Positions 34,672 through 43,237 of a stretch of DNA of 64,000 nt are shown here, piece by piece. Location: assembly GCA_020635195.1 (NCBI GenBank), contig JACKAG010000001.1, positions 306,208-370,207 of the forward strand, given 5' to 3'. This DNA is from Deltaproteobacteria bacterium. GTDB lineage: Bacteria; Bdellovibrionota_B; Oligoflexia; Oligoflexales; Bog-1112. The notes under the pieces were generated by a model. The model was not told where the DNA came from. It ran no database searches and saw only the letters and a list, made by a program, of their open reading frames with translations. A program made the translations under genes and the position numbers. Each line of letters starts with the position of its first letter. Position 1 is the first letter of the stretch.

Positions 34672-36021
34672 TTATCGGGGAGGGGACAGGGGAGTCTCTG
34701 TGCTGCTTGTGTGTTGGCTGACGGTGACAGGATAAGGACAGAGTCCTCCTCTGCCGCTGGCCGGCCCCCCGAGTTTCAGCCAGAAGTCCCAGGAATTACT
34801 CCCCTCATCGAGTCCGGCCGTTGCAAAAAAGATCCCTTCCCGGCCTTCTCTGGCATAACGGGGCTCAGCATTCCAGGCGAGGCTCTGGTAGACAGAGGAA
34901 ACCTGCCTGACATAGACCGGAAAGAATCCCTTTTGGACCAGGCTGAGGGGGAGGCTGAACTGCATGGTCAGGGGTCGCCCGGCAGAATGCATGCTGAGGG
35001 AAAAATCGCACCAGCCCTTCCTTTGGCAGTAGCTCCGGACAGATGGCGGAATTTCGTGATTTTTTCCGGAAGATCCTTCTGAGAGAGAGGGCATGCTGAA
35101 GTTCTGTTCGTACACAGGCATATGAAGCTGATCTGTCTTCATGGAAACCTTGTCAGCTCTGGCCCAGGAATAGAGAATGCCACTACGGCCAGCGAGATAT
35201 TCCTTCGGATTGACAGGCAGATAAAGGACCATAGGAATATGAGCGGAAGAACGGTAAAAGCTGACATCGGTGGACAGGGAAAGGCGCAGCCTGAGAAAGA
35301 GGACTTTAACGAAAAAAGAAACATTGGCATCGAGGCTCAGAGGAGCCTGATGGGTGGCTGTGATCTCGGATTCAATGCGGTCTCCTCCGAAATAGAGATC
35401 AAAAAAACCAGGAACTTCTGAGTAAATATCGAGATCCGAGTGAAATACCGTCAGAAAGCGACGGACAGATGCGGTCAGAAAGACGGAACGAAACAGCATG
35501 GCATTTTCAGGGTCGAAACGATAGCTATAAGACGCGCTGTAAAGTCGTTTTTTTTCTGGCTGAAAGACAATGGCCTCTGCTTTTTCTGTTTTCAGGCCAT
35601 CAGAAGAGCAACTGGTAAGAACCGCTCCTTTGCCGGGCCGGTTGTAGTCCCGGATGAGGAAGCTTACGGCGCCACGGCAGGGAAGAGGCTCCCGTGCGAC
35701 CGGGCTTTCAAAAGATCCAGGGTCCAGAACCAGGCGATCATGGGGGCTCAGCTCTGCGGATTCCCAGTGGGGCTCTCGTGTAAACTTCAGCCCTCCTCCT
35801 TTAAGAAGTGGGTCTGTCTGCACAGGCAGTCTGAGCCACTGCTGACGACTCTGGCTCCATGTGAAAAGCCGGAGCTGATCTCTGGGCCCCTTCAGACCGG
35901 GAAGATCCGGTTGCACATAGAGCAGGACCGGGCAGGCGGCAAGTCGGGTCAGTCCGGGCAGAATAATGAAGAGCAGTGAGAGCAGAGTCCTGATCAGTCT
36001 GGAAAGACAGAGCCCTTGCAT
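34672..36021 (-). CDS. Hypothetical exported (lipo)protein, 449 residues
   Basis: No family recognised. From ATG 36021 the product begins with a signal peptide (RLIRTLLSLLFIILPGL) ending in LAAC, a canonical lipobox, so a lipoprotein is likely. The rest is mostly beta-strand: regular short strands with Ser/Arg/Tyr (YSASYSYRFDPENAMLF, FLTVFHSDLDIYSEVP, LSLSTDVSFYRSS), possibly a large beta-sandwich or a jelly-roll. An upstream ATG at 36114 also exists, but it would overlap the divergent queA start by two bases; the signal peptide favours 36021. It may bind a periplasmic partner, but nothing shows which. Confidence 0.7.
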   Translation of the reverse strand: MQGLCLSRLIRTLLSLLFIILPGLTRLAACPVLLYVQPDLPGLKGPRDQLRLFTWSQSRQQWLRLPVQTDPLLKGGGLKFTREPHWESAELSPHDRLVLDPGSFESPVAREPLPCRGAVSFLIRDYNRPGKGAVLTSCSSDGLKTEKAEAIVFQPEKKRLYSASYSYRFDPENAMLFRSVFLTASVRRFLTVFHSDLDIYSEVPGFFDLYFGGDRIESEITATHQAPLSLDANVSFFVKVLFLRLRLSLSTDVSFYRSSAHIPMVLYLPVNPKEYLAGRSGILYSWARADKVSMKTDQLHMPVYEQNFSMPSLSEGSSGKNHEIPPSVRSYCQRKGWCDFSLSMHSAGRPLTMQFSLPLSLVQKGFFPVYVRQVSSVYQSLAWNAEPRYAREGREGIFFATAGLDEGSNSWDFWLKLGGPASGRGGLCPYPVTVSQHTSSTETPLSPPR

Positions 36022-36112
36022 CCGGCGGGCCGTGGCGATAGAATGCGCCTTCTGGTTTTGCCAGCCTTCCGGGCCGGTGCGAAAATAATCCAAGATCACA
36101 GAAGCCAAGACC

Positions 36113-37246
36113 ATGACAGATATCCTGCCTTATTCAGAGCGTCTCAGCCTGAAGGACTTCCATTTTTCATATCCGGAAGAACTGGTGGCGCAAACTCCTC
36201 CGGAACACAGAAGCGCCTCAAGACTGCTGTATCAGAGGCATCCCCGGCAGCCACTGTCTGACCATTATGTCACAGATCTGCCAGAACTTTTACCCTCAGG
36301 GGCGCTCCTGGTTCTGAATAATTCAGGAGTTTTCCCAGGGCGTTTGTCGGGCAGGTTACCGGGTGGAGGCAAAGCTGAAATCCTTCTGCTCCGGAAGCCC
36401 TCCGGAACCGGGGCACAGATTCAGGCTCCTGCCCTTGGCCGTCCTTTACGGAAACTCAGACCGGGGACCTGCATCACCTTTGCCGACTCCTGCCAGGGGA
36501 CGATACTACAGCAGCAGTGCAGCTCCGGGCAGGGCTCTGTTGTCATCGGATTTGATCTGTCAGAGCATGAGTTTGATCTGTGGCTGCATCGGGCAGGAGA
36601 AATTCCTCTTCCTCCCTATATCCGCAGGGAACAGCCACAAAGGGCTGATGAGAGTCCGGACCGGGAGCGCTATCAGACGGTCTATGCCGGGCCGGAAGGT
36701 TCTGCGGCAGCCCCCACAGCTGGCCTGCATCTGGATCAGGAGCTGCTCACAAAGCTTGCGGCAAAAGACATCCGGACGGCAGAAGTGACCCTTCATGTGG
36801 GCGGGGGGACTTTTTTGCCGGTACGTCAGCAGGATCTGGCTCAGCACAGAATGCACACAGAGTGCTATCAGGTGCCGCAGCAGAGTGTGGCTGCGATGCT
36901 TCAGGCACAAGAGGAGGGCCGGCCGGTAATCGCGGTGGGAACCACCAGTTTTCGGGCTGTCGAATCTCTCTTTCCTGAAGCCAGGAAGCGGGGGCTCTCG
37001 GTTTCTGAGCTGGCAGGGACGTGGCAGGAAACCAGTTTATTTGTCCGGCCAGAATTCCGGGAAAGTCGCTACCATTCTGAAATTTTTACCGGGATTATGA
37101 CGAATTTTCACCAGCCAGAAACGACCCTTTTTATGCTGATCTGTGCCTTGCTGGGCTTTGAACGGGCACAGCAGGCCTACCGTCATGCTATTGGGGAAGG
37201 CTACCGCCTTTTCAGCTATGGAGACAGTGGTTTATTTCTGTTCTGA
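36113..37246 (+). CDS. queA: S-adenosylmethionine:tRNA ribosyltransferase-isomerase
   Basis: Transfers ribose from SAM to preQ1 in tRNA, making epoxyqueuosine, the penultimate step of queuosine synthesis. It has 377 residues. Recognisable motifs are LVLNNSGVFPGRLSGR near the N-terminus, AGEIPLPPYIRR, RYQTVYAGPEGSAAAPTAGLHL, EVTLHVGGGTFLPVR, HTECYQVP, RPVIAVGTTSFRAVES and TNFHQPETTLFMLICAL. A usual operon partner such as tgt is not visible in the window. Its last 31 bases overlap the 3' end of the opposite-strand HTH gene. Confidence 0.96.
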   Translation: MTDILPYSERLSLKDFHFSYPEELVAQTPPEHRSASRLLYQRHPRQPLSDHYVTDLPELLPSGALLVLNNSGVFPGRLSGRLPGGGKAEILLLRKPSGTGAQIQAPALGRPLRKLRPGTCITFADSCQGTILQQQCSSGQGSVVIGFDLSEHEFDLWLHRAGEIPLPPYIRREQPQRADESPDRERYQTVYAGPEGSAAAPTAGLHLDQELLTKLAAKDIRTAEVTLHVGGGTFLPVRQQDLAQHRMHTECYQVPQQSVAAMLQAQEEGRPVIAVGTTSFRAVESLFPEARKRGLSVSELAGTWQETSLFVRPEFRESRYHSEIFTGIMTNFHQPETTLFMLICALLGFERAQQAYRHAIGEGYRLFSYGDSGLFLF

Positions 37247-37929
37247 GTCTCTTCTGGCTCAGTATTCAGCATTCTGATCAGGGTCTGCATATCTTCAATT
37301 TTTTGCTCGAGATCCCGGATACTGGCGTCTCTTCCGTTCAGTTGTTCTTCCAGTTTTCCGATTTTTTCATTCAGCAGAGATTCTTTTGTCTCGGCCAGTT
37401 CCCGGATGCTTTTCTCGGTGTCCCCGAGTTTTTTAAGCATAGCTTCACAGGCTGAAATCAGCCTGTATCGATCCTGTGCTCCGTCCCCGTGTTGTCGGGA
37501 TTGTTCTCTGTGGTTCTGGGGATAGTGTGTTGCCCTGGCGTCCGGCCTGGTGACAGCATTCCTGTCAGGAGCCCCTGAAACATAACTTGTCCGGGGTGGC
37601 TCTCTGTGAAAAGGAGTCGCTCCGGGGGATTGGTTGGGTGTTTGATAGCGGGATTGTGGATACTCTGTTCTTCGTTGCTCACGGGGTTCGTAGTCATAAG
37701 ATGGTCGAGGGCTTCCATGGGGCTGACGGCTGAACTCTTCCCTGGTTTCCCTTTGTCTTTCCAGAGGATGATTCTGGTAATGTGCAGGCTTTTCTGTTGC
37801 CGGGATAAAATACTTTCCCTCTTTCAGAACTGCATGCAGCTTTCCTGCTTTGATACGTCTGCGTACCGTCATGTCAGAAAGATTGTACTGGCGTGCATAC
37901 TCAATAATAGACAGCCACTGATCGCCCAT
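37216..37929 (-). CDS. Helix-turn-helix protein with C-terminal coiled coil
   Basis: A 237-residue protein. Residues 3-42 (LSIIEYARQYNLSDMTVRRRIKAGKL then EGKYFIP) are a MerR/excisionase-type winged helix, as in the DNA-binding domain of a small regulator. Then comes a Pro/Arg/Gln-rich disordered stretch (about 50-160), and a heptad-rich coiled coil near 180-230 (LAETKESLLNEKIGKLEEQLNG). The layout suggests a DNA-binding, self-associating regulator or segregation factor. ATG 37929 (GGAG 5 bases upstream) is preferred to GTG 37959. It runs convergent into queA with a 31-base overlap. Confidence 0.75.
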   Translation of the reverse strand: MGDQWLSIIEYARQYNLSDMTVRRRIKAGKLHAVLKEGKYFIPATEKPAHYQNHPLERQRETREEFSRQPHGSPRPSYDYEPREQRRTEYPQSRYQTPNQSPGATPFHREPPRTSYVSGAPDRNAVTRPDARATHYPQNHREQSRQHGDGAQDRYRLISACEAMLKKLGDTEKSIRELAETKESLLNEKIGKLEEQLNGRDASIRDLEQKIEDMQTLIRMLNTEPEETQNRNKPLSP

Positions 37930-38093
37930 GTGGTCTCCGGTGTTTTTCTGTCTGTTCACGGCTTAGTCTAACACGCAGTGTCCTGAGATAAATTAGGTAA
38001 AAGCGAAGTAGTAAGGATGGGCAGGATGTTCCCGGACTTTCATGCAGGCAGGTCCCGGACAGCTTTGGATAAGATCAGAACCTGAGGGTCGGA

Positions 38094-38381
38094 TCAGGCG
38101 TAGTGTTCGGCAAGCCAGGCAAGGATTCCATAAACCAGGATTGCCCGGACAAGAGCATAGCTGTTATCGAATGAATCACTGCGTGTGAGCCTTCCGTAAG
38201 GAAAAAAAATACGCTGAGCCCAGTAGCGGAGAGCAGATCTTTTCCCGGAAGAAGCCAGGCCCCATGTCGCTGGCAGTGCTTTTTTTCCGATTCTGTCTGT
38301 GACACGGGAAAAAAGCTCCATAGACAGGATACCTGCAGACATCAGAAGGATGGTGACGATCATAGGGCTGAGAGCTTCCAT
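38094..38381 (-). CDS. Small membrane protein
   Basis: A 95-residue protein with a hydrophobic N-terminal helix (MIVTILLMSAGILSMELF) and a hydrophobic C-terminal helix (ALVRAILVYGILAWLAEHY), with a basic loop between (KRSALRYWAQRIFF). It would span the inner membrane twice. No family recognised. It follows the lytic transglycosylase on the same strand after 24 bases and may be co-transcribed. No good ribosome binding site precedes ATG 38381. Confidence 0.5.
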   Translation of the reverse strand: MEALSPMIVTILLMSAGILSMELFSRVTDRIGKKALPATWGLASSGKRSALRYWAQRIFFPYGRLTRSDSFDNSYALVRAILVYGILAWLAEHYA

Positions 38382-38405
38382 GCTTGCATTTTCTGGAAAG
38401 AGGGA

Positions 38406-40751
38406 TCAGAAGAGGTCGTCTCTGAGCTGCACTTCAGGGAGAATCTGAATGGCCAGATTGAGTTTCTCTTTTTTCTGATAGATCCGGTTGTAACGAAGGA
38501 GAGTCCGTATGACATCTTTGACATACCTGCGTGTTTCTCTGTAAGGAATCGATTCAATAAACTCATCGAAATCACAGCCCTGGCATCGTCTGATCCAGGA
38601 ATTTACGGCGACCGGACCTGCATTATAAGCGGCAGCAGCGAGAGCCGGGTGCTGATCGTATAAGCCGAGGAGGAGTTTCAGATACCAGGAACCATAGGCC
38701 ATATTCAGTTCCGGATTCATCAGTTCGGTGGAGCGAAAATTCATATCTCCTATACGGCGCGCGATATGCACAGCTGTGTAGGGCATGATCTGCATCAGCC
38801 CCCTGGCCCCGACATAAGAGAGGGCGGATTCCTGATAGTAACTTTCGCTGCGCATGATGCTCAGGACAAAAAATGGATTGATATCAAGAATCTCTGAAAT
38901 TTTCTCCAGGGTTTTCCGGTAGGCAAAGGGATAATAGGCCTGCCAGAGTTCAGGATAATCCTGCTGATGACGGGTGATCCGGAACCAGTTTTCGCTTCCG
39001 CTGAGCTTTTTCAGGAGAAAGGCTCTGGCAAAACGATAACGACTATGCCAGGCATCGGAGCTCTCTCCAAGATGGCTGATCATGGCCAGATCCGCCAGAG
39101 AATTTCCGGAAGGCCCGAGGGACAAAAGGTCTTTGCGGACATCTTCCTGTAATCCGGCAAGATAAAGCAGAGCCATCTGCCGGACTTGTTTATCAGAGAT
39201 TTCTGAAATCAGAGTCTCTGGCCAGGTTTCGTATTTTTCAGATAAGGCCCGTTTTCTGAGCCATAACTCAGATAAGGCATCGTTTTTGTGACTTTGATCG
39301 TGTGCTGCCGGGGTTTTCCGGATCTCCGGATGTCGCAGGGTAATGAACGCTGAATAAATATCATCCGGATGCCGTCCCAGTAGTTGCTCGTAAATATTTA
39401 TGGCATCTTTTGTCTTCCCCTGGTTTTCCAGCACACGTGCTTTCCAGTATTCCGGTCCCTGCTTCTGAAGATAGTCCCGCGGTGGAACATAGTTTCTCCG
39501 GTGGCCCTGTATCAGGAGGCTTTCGGCCTGATCCATGTCGTTGGCGGAGTAGTGGTTCCAGAAGTGCTGCCACCTGAGCAGCTTGCTGTTGGTCTGCCGG
39601 GCAACGCTTCCGTAAAGTGTGGAAGCATCTTCTTTGAGTCCGCCGTAACTCAGAGAGTCCGCCAGAAGCTCAATGGCTCTCAGCTTATCGGGTCTGGCAT
39701 GTAGCTCACGGCTCATCACAGAAAACATCCTGGCGGCCTCCTGGTATTTGTAGAGTCGGTTTGCCAGGCTGCCGAGCATCATGGTCAGCTCATGTTTTTG
39801 CTGTGTCTCCTTGCGGTCCAGAGGGCCTGACATCGTCCTCAGAAGCTGGAGTCCTTCCCGGTAGGCGCTTTCTGTCAGCCTGGCATCGGCAAGAAATTCA
39901 ATCCGACCGAGAGGCTCCGGAACTTCTGTCTGTCCGTCTTTTGTCCGCATTTTCTGCCAGCTGAAGGCTTCCAGTATCGTGTGAAGCCCGGGGTCTACTC
40001 CGGTATGACGCCCCAGATCTGTCAGAAGCTTTCTCGGGAAAATATAGGGCTTTTGCTTTTGACATGAGAGTTTGTAAAGTCGCCGGAATGCAGGTCCTGA
40101 CCATTGGCCAACCGGATAGGATGCGGCAAGTTTTTCGAGGTAAAAGATCATCTCCTGATGATGTCCGGCTTTTTCTGCCAGGCTGACGGCCTGCCAGTAG
40201 TAGGCATCGAAGGCGGAAGAGTATTGCTGCTTTGCAGCGTGCCTGCGAAGCGAGCTGAGGTATTGTCTTTCATATTTCGGTCCCGATTGCAGCAGGGCAT
40301 CCAGCAGCCAGCTGCTGAGTTCCTGCCGTCTCAGATCGCTTAGCGTCCTGTGGGACAGAAGCTTCCGCAGCAGGGGAATGGCGTCTTCTGGTCTGGAAGC
40401 AAGCATATAAGCCCTTGCCTGGTAGCAGCTAATCCAGAAAGAAAGATCAGCTGCTCCTTTCTGCTGACTGGCTTTAGCCAGATAGTGCAGGCTCATTTCT
40501 GGCTGGGACTCCAGGACAGAAGCCGCCTGGCGTAGGGAGGACAGGGCAGAATTTGCAGGCAGAGGAGCGAGGGCTGCCCGGACAGTCTTTGTCTGTTTTG
40601 TCCGGATATCATGGAGCAGAGCTCTGAGCCTGCTTTCTCGGATGTAGGGCCCATCTTCGGCCCTGATTTGGGAGATGCTGATAAGACTAAACATAAGGAT
40701 TCCGGAGATCTTAAGAAACCGGGCGTTTCGCTTTCCGGCTAATCGTTTCAT
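38406..40751 (-). CDS. Periplasmic soluble lytic murein transglycosylase, Slt70-like
   Basis: Cuts the glycan strand of peptidoglycan to 1,6-anhydro-muropeptides in the periplasm. It has 781 residues: signal peptide ISGILMFSLISISQIRA, then a long helical superhelix as in Slt70 (many LxxxL helices), and a C-terminal SLT domain. In the domain, SIMRSES holds the catalytic Glu636, followed by GARGLMQIMP and AAAAYNAGPVAVNSW. The overall length is a little above E. coli Slt (645). ATG 40751 is used instead of 40790 because of GGGAG 4 bases upstream and the correct signal. It is divergent from lipoprotein C. Confidence 0.92.
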   Translation of the reverse strand: MKRLAGKRNARFLKISGILMFSLISISQIRAEDGPYIRESRLRALLHDIRTKQTKTVRAALAPLPANSALSSLRQAASVLESQPEMSLHYLAKASQQKGAADLSFWISCYQARAYMLASRPEDAIPLLRKLLSHRTLSDLRRQELSSWLLDALLQSGPKYERQYLSSLRRHAAKQQYSSAFDAYYWQAVSLAEKAGHHQEMIFYLEKLAASYPVGQWSGPAFRRLYKLSCQKQKPYIFPRKLLTDLGRHTGVDPGLHTILEAFSWQKMRTKDGQTEVPEPLGRIEFLADARLTESAYREGLQLLRTMSGPLDRKETQQKHELTMMLGSLANRLYKYQEAARMFSVMSRELHARPDKLRAIELLADSLSYGGLKEDASTLYGSVARQTNSKLLRWQHFWNHYSANDMDQAESLLIQGHRRNYVPPRDYLQKQGPEYWKARVLENQGKTKDAINIYEQLLGRHPDDIYSAFITLRHPEIRKTPAAHDQSHKNDALSELWLRKRALSEKYETWPETLISEISDKQVRQMALLYLAGLQEDVRKDLLSLGPSGNSLADLAMISHLGESSDAWHSRYRFARAFLLKKLSGSENWFRITRHQQDYPELWQAYYPFAYRKTLEKISEILDINPFFVLSIMRSESYYQESALSYVGARGLMQIMPYTAVHIARRIGDMNFRSTELMNPELNMAYGSWYLKLLLGLYDQHPALAAAAYNAGPVAVNSWIRRCQGCDFDEFIESIPYRETRRYVKDVIRTLLRYNRIYQKKEKLNLAIQILPEVQLRDDLF

Positions 40752-40921
40752 ATGTCTCCCACCGGAAAATAAATCGCAGAAAATCAGCATGTCTGTCTAT
40801 TCTTGTCCATCGATCTGTGCTTCTGTTATGAGATATAATAACCTTATTTAAATGACTGCTTCAAAATCTCCTGGATTTTTTGCTGTGTGCCGTTTTTTCT
40901 GAAATCAGAAAGGTCCGGTCT

Positions 40922-43234
40922 ATGAGAGCCTTTGGAAACTCCATCAGGAAGCAGCAGGCCCTGCTTTGCTGGATGTCGCTGCTTCTGATCAGCAGCTGTC
41001 TGAGTGCCAGGAAGCATGATGACAGAGATGACATAGTCTCTGAAAAAAAAACTGAAAATGAAGCTGTGCAGGAAGAAAAACAGAGGACTTCGGGCTCTCC
41101 TGTACTGATTCCGTCTTCTCTGGTTCTGGGAGAAACAGAGCTTCCGGTCATCAGAATTGAGAGTGCTTCGGAAGCGGCTCCTTTGCGTTTCCATATTGCC
41201 ATCTGTCCTCAGAGTCTGGGTCCTGACGAAGACCCTTACCAGAGTCCGGCCTGTATTCATCAGAAAACCTGGAACCGTTCTTTTCCGGTCATTCGTATCC
41301 CTGATGCCAGACAGAGTATCTATGTGAGAGAGTGCCAGGCAGAGGAAGGTGAAGAGCTCTGTCGTGATGCGGTTCCTTTGGCTACGAATTATCCACCGAT
41401 GGAGGATAAAGATCTTTCTTTTATGCTGGAACGTCAGCAGGAAAGTGAGAGACAGATCGAAGAACTTGCGGATGCCAGCTACAAAGAGATGATGGATTTT
41501 CAGGATACAGGGGCTGCTTCTCCGGCAGTCGCAAAAAGCCTGGGGAATATTCGCACGATGGGTCCTGATGTGATGGCGGAGGTCATGAAAAGTGATGATT
41601 TTTATGAGGCCAGTCAGGAGGCGGAGTTAACGTTGACGCAGGCTCTTACAGAGCAGGAGGATACGCAAAAGGAGAACTCTGTGATGCCGGAGCAGGAGGC
41701 AAGTTCTGCTCCGGTCAGCCAGAATGCTGCCGAGCCAGCCCGGAGTAAATCGCCGGATATTCTGCTTTCGATTGGTGGGCAGGTGACCCTTCTTCTGGGG
41801 GCTCCGCTTTTTATGGGGGGCCTTGCTGTATGGGGAACTGCCAGACAGCTCGCTTCTGCCGGAGCTGAAGCTGACCCAAAAACTGGCAAAAAGGCTGGGT
41901 GGTTGTATCAGATGACGAATACGCAGCTAGAGTACATCAAAAAGTCTGTTACAGATGCATTTAATGTGTATACAGCACCAGAAGAGAACAGACTCGCGAC
42001 AGACTATGAAAAAAACCAGGCAAGACAGTCTGTGATCAACTGGCTGCTTATTCAGAAAGAGGATAAAGAGTTTAATGCGTTTATAGAAGATATCAATAAG
42101 AGATCTCTAAAAGATCTGAAAGTAGAAGATCAGATTTCAGTCCCTTCTTCTCTCTTTGATGAGCAATCCTGGATGGATGCTGAGGGTCTTTCTGGAAAGG
42201 CCTATTCTGTATCAGGAAGAAAGACTCTGATTAGAACTGCTTTGGAGAAATATCCTCTCGGGGAATTACTCGACATTGCAATTAAGCTGTCTATCTCTTC
42301 TCGCATCGATTCTGAAGGGAGCGAAGAGGAAAAGATAAGCGGCGGAACAAAAGATGACGAGAAGATAAGAGAAGATCTGATCATACAAATCGAAGAAAGA
42401 AAAATAACAGGGCAACAGTTCCATGGGGCAGAGAGCCTTTTTCGTCGGGAGAGAGCCTTACAAGAGCTGAGGGTTGCATTAGATCGACCTGAGGTGAAAG
42501 GTGTCAGACATGATCTGTATAGTCAGATGATTGATCAATATGTTGATAATCTTGATAAACAAAGGGGGATAGAGGAGCTGAGAAAAAAACAGCAGATTCC
42601 TGAGACTGTGCAGGGTAAGGATCAGATAAAGCTTTATCTGAAGCAAGATCAGGGTCTGGTGGACCTTTCCACCCATGCCTGGTTTGAAAGAATCGTAATA
42701 TGGCCATTAAGAGATAGTTTTGACTTTCATTACAACTCTGGACAGGGCTCGTGGTTTAATCCTTGGGCTTATAGACCAGGGGCATATTTGAACATCCAGG
42801 AGTATCGCAGGGTACAAAATGTTATTGTGGATGTCGTTGAAAAACAGCTGGAATATGTTACCAAATCCATCGTAAAAAGTTCTCTGATCACTGTAAATGA
42901 GAATCTCCGGAATATTCAGAAGACAACAGAAGAAAATTTAAAGGGGATGAATGATTCCATATTAGAAACACTTAATACGACGACAAAAAATACGTCATCT
43001 ACTGTACGCAGCTGGGGGATGATGATGACTCTTGCCGGAACAGCCTTTCTTGCCAGTTCTGTTGCTATGACCTCGGGATCTCATCTGCAACTTGCCGGAG
43101 AAGACCCTGAAAGCCGCTTTCTGCGGAGTCTGGGACAAAAGCGCCTCAGATACCGGCAGCTCTTCCGTGAGTATCAGCAGCAGAGGGCCAGCATAGGCAG
43201 CTACCTGAAACTTCCCGGGACAGAAGAGCCCTGA
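40922..43234 (+). CDS. Large lipoprotein, member C of a three-gene family
   Basis: A 770-residue exported lipoprotein. Signal LLCWMSLLLISSC gives an ISSC lipobox. A cysteine domain follows (AICPQSLGPDEDPYQSPACIH, VRECQAEEGEELC), then helices rich in Glu and Gln, a hydrophobic segment near 285-305 (LLSIGGQVTLLLGAPLFMGGLAVWG), a long charged coiled region, and a second hydrophobic segment near 710-730 (MMMTLAGTAFLASSVAM). The order matches lipoproteins A and B at 22.6-26.7 kb; identity is low, so common descent is inferred from layout. ATG 40922 is favoured over TTG 40880 (AAAGG about 8 bases upstream). Function unknown. Confidence 0.8.
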   Translation: MRAFGNSIRKQQALLCWMSLLLISSCLSARKHDDRDDIVSEKKTENEAVQEEKQRTSGSPVLIPSSLVLGETELPVIRIESASEAAPLRFHIAICPQSLGPDEDPYQSPACIHQKTWNRSFPVIRIPDARQSIYVRECQAEEGEELCRDAVPLATNYPPMEDKDLSFMLERQQESERQIEELADASYKEMMDFQDTGAASPAVAKSLGNIRTMGPDVMAEVMKSDDFYEASQEAELTLTQALTEQEDTQKENSVMPEQEASSAPVSQNAAEPARSKSPDILLSIGGQVTLLLGAPLFMGGLAVWGTARQLASAGAEADPKTGKKAGWLYQMTNTQLEYIKKSVTDAFNVYTAPEENRLATDYEKNQARQSVINWLLIQKEDKEFNAFIEDINKRSLKDLKVEDQISVPSSLFDEQSWMDAEGLSGKAYSVSGRKTLIRTALEKYPLGELLDIAIKLSISSRIDSEGSEEEKISGGTKDDEKIREDLIIQIEERKITGQQFHGAESLFRRERALQELRVALDRPEVKGVRHDLYSQMIDQYVDNLDKQRGIEELRKKQQIPETVQGKDQIKLYLKQDQGLVDLSTHAWFERIVIWPLRDSFDFHYNSGQGSWFNPWAYRPGAYLNIQEYRRVQNVIVDVVEKQLEYVTKSIVKSSLITVNENLRNIQKTTEENLKGMNDSILETLNTTTKNTSSTVRSWGMMMTLAGTAFLASSVAMTSGSHLQLAGEDPESRFLRSLGQKRLRYRQLFREYQQQRASIGSYLKLPGTEEP

Positions 43235-43237
43235 ATC

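Noticed and set aside
38021..38063. Direct repeat TCCCGGAC twice near 38 kb
   Set aside because: Only two short copies; CCGG-type words are common throughout this genome.
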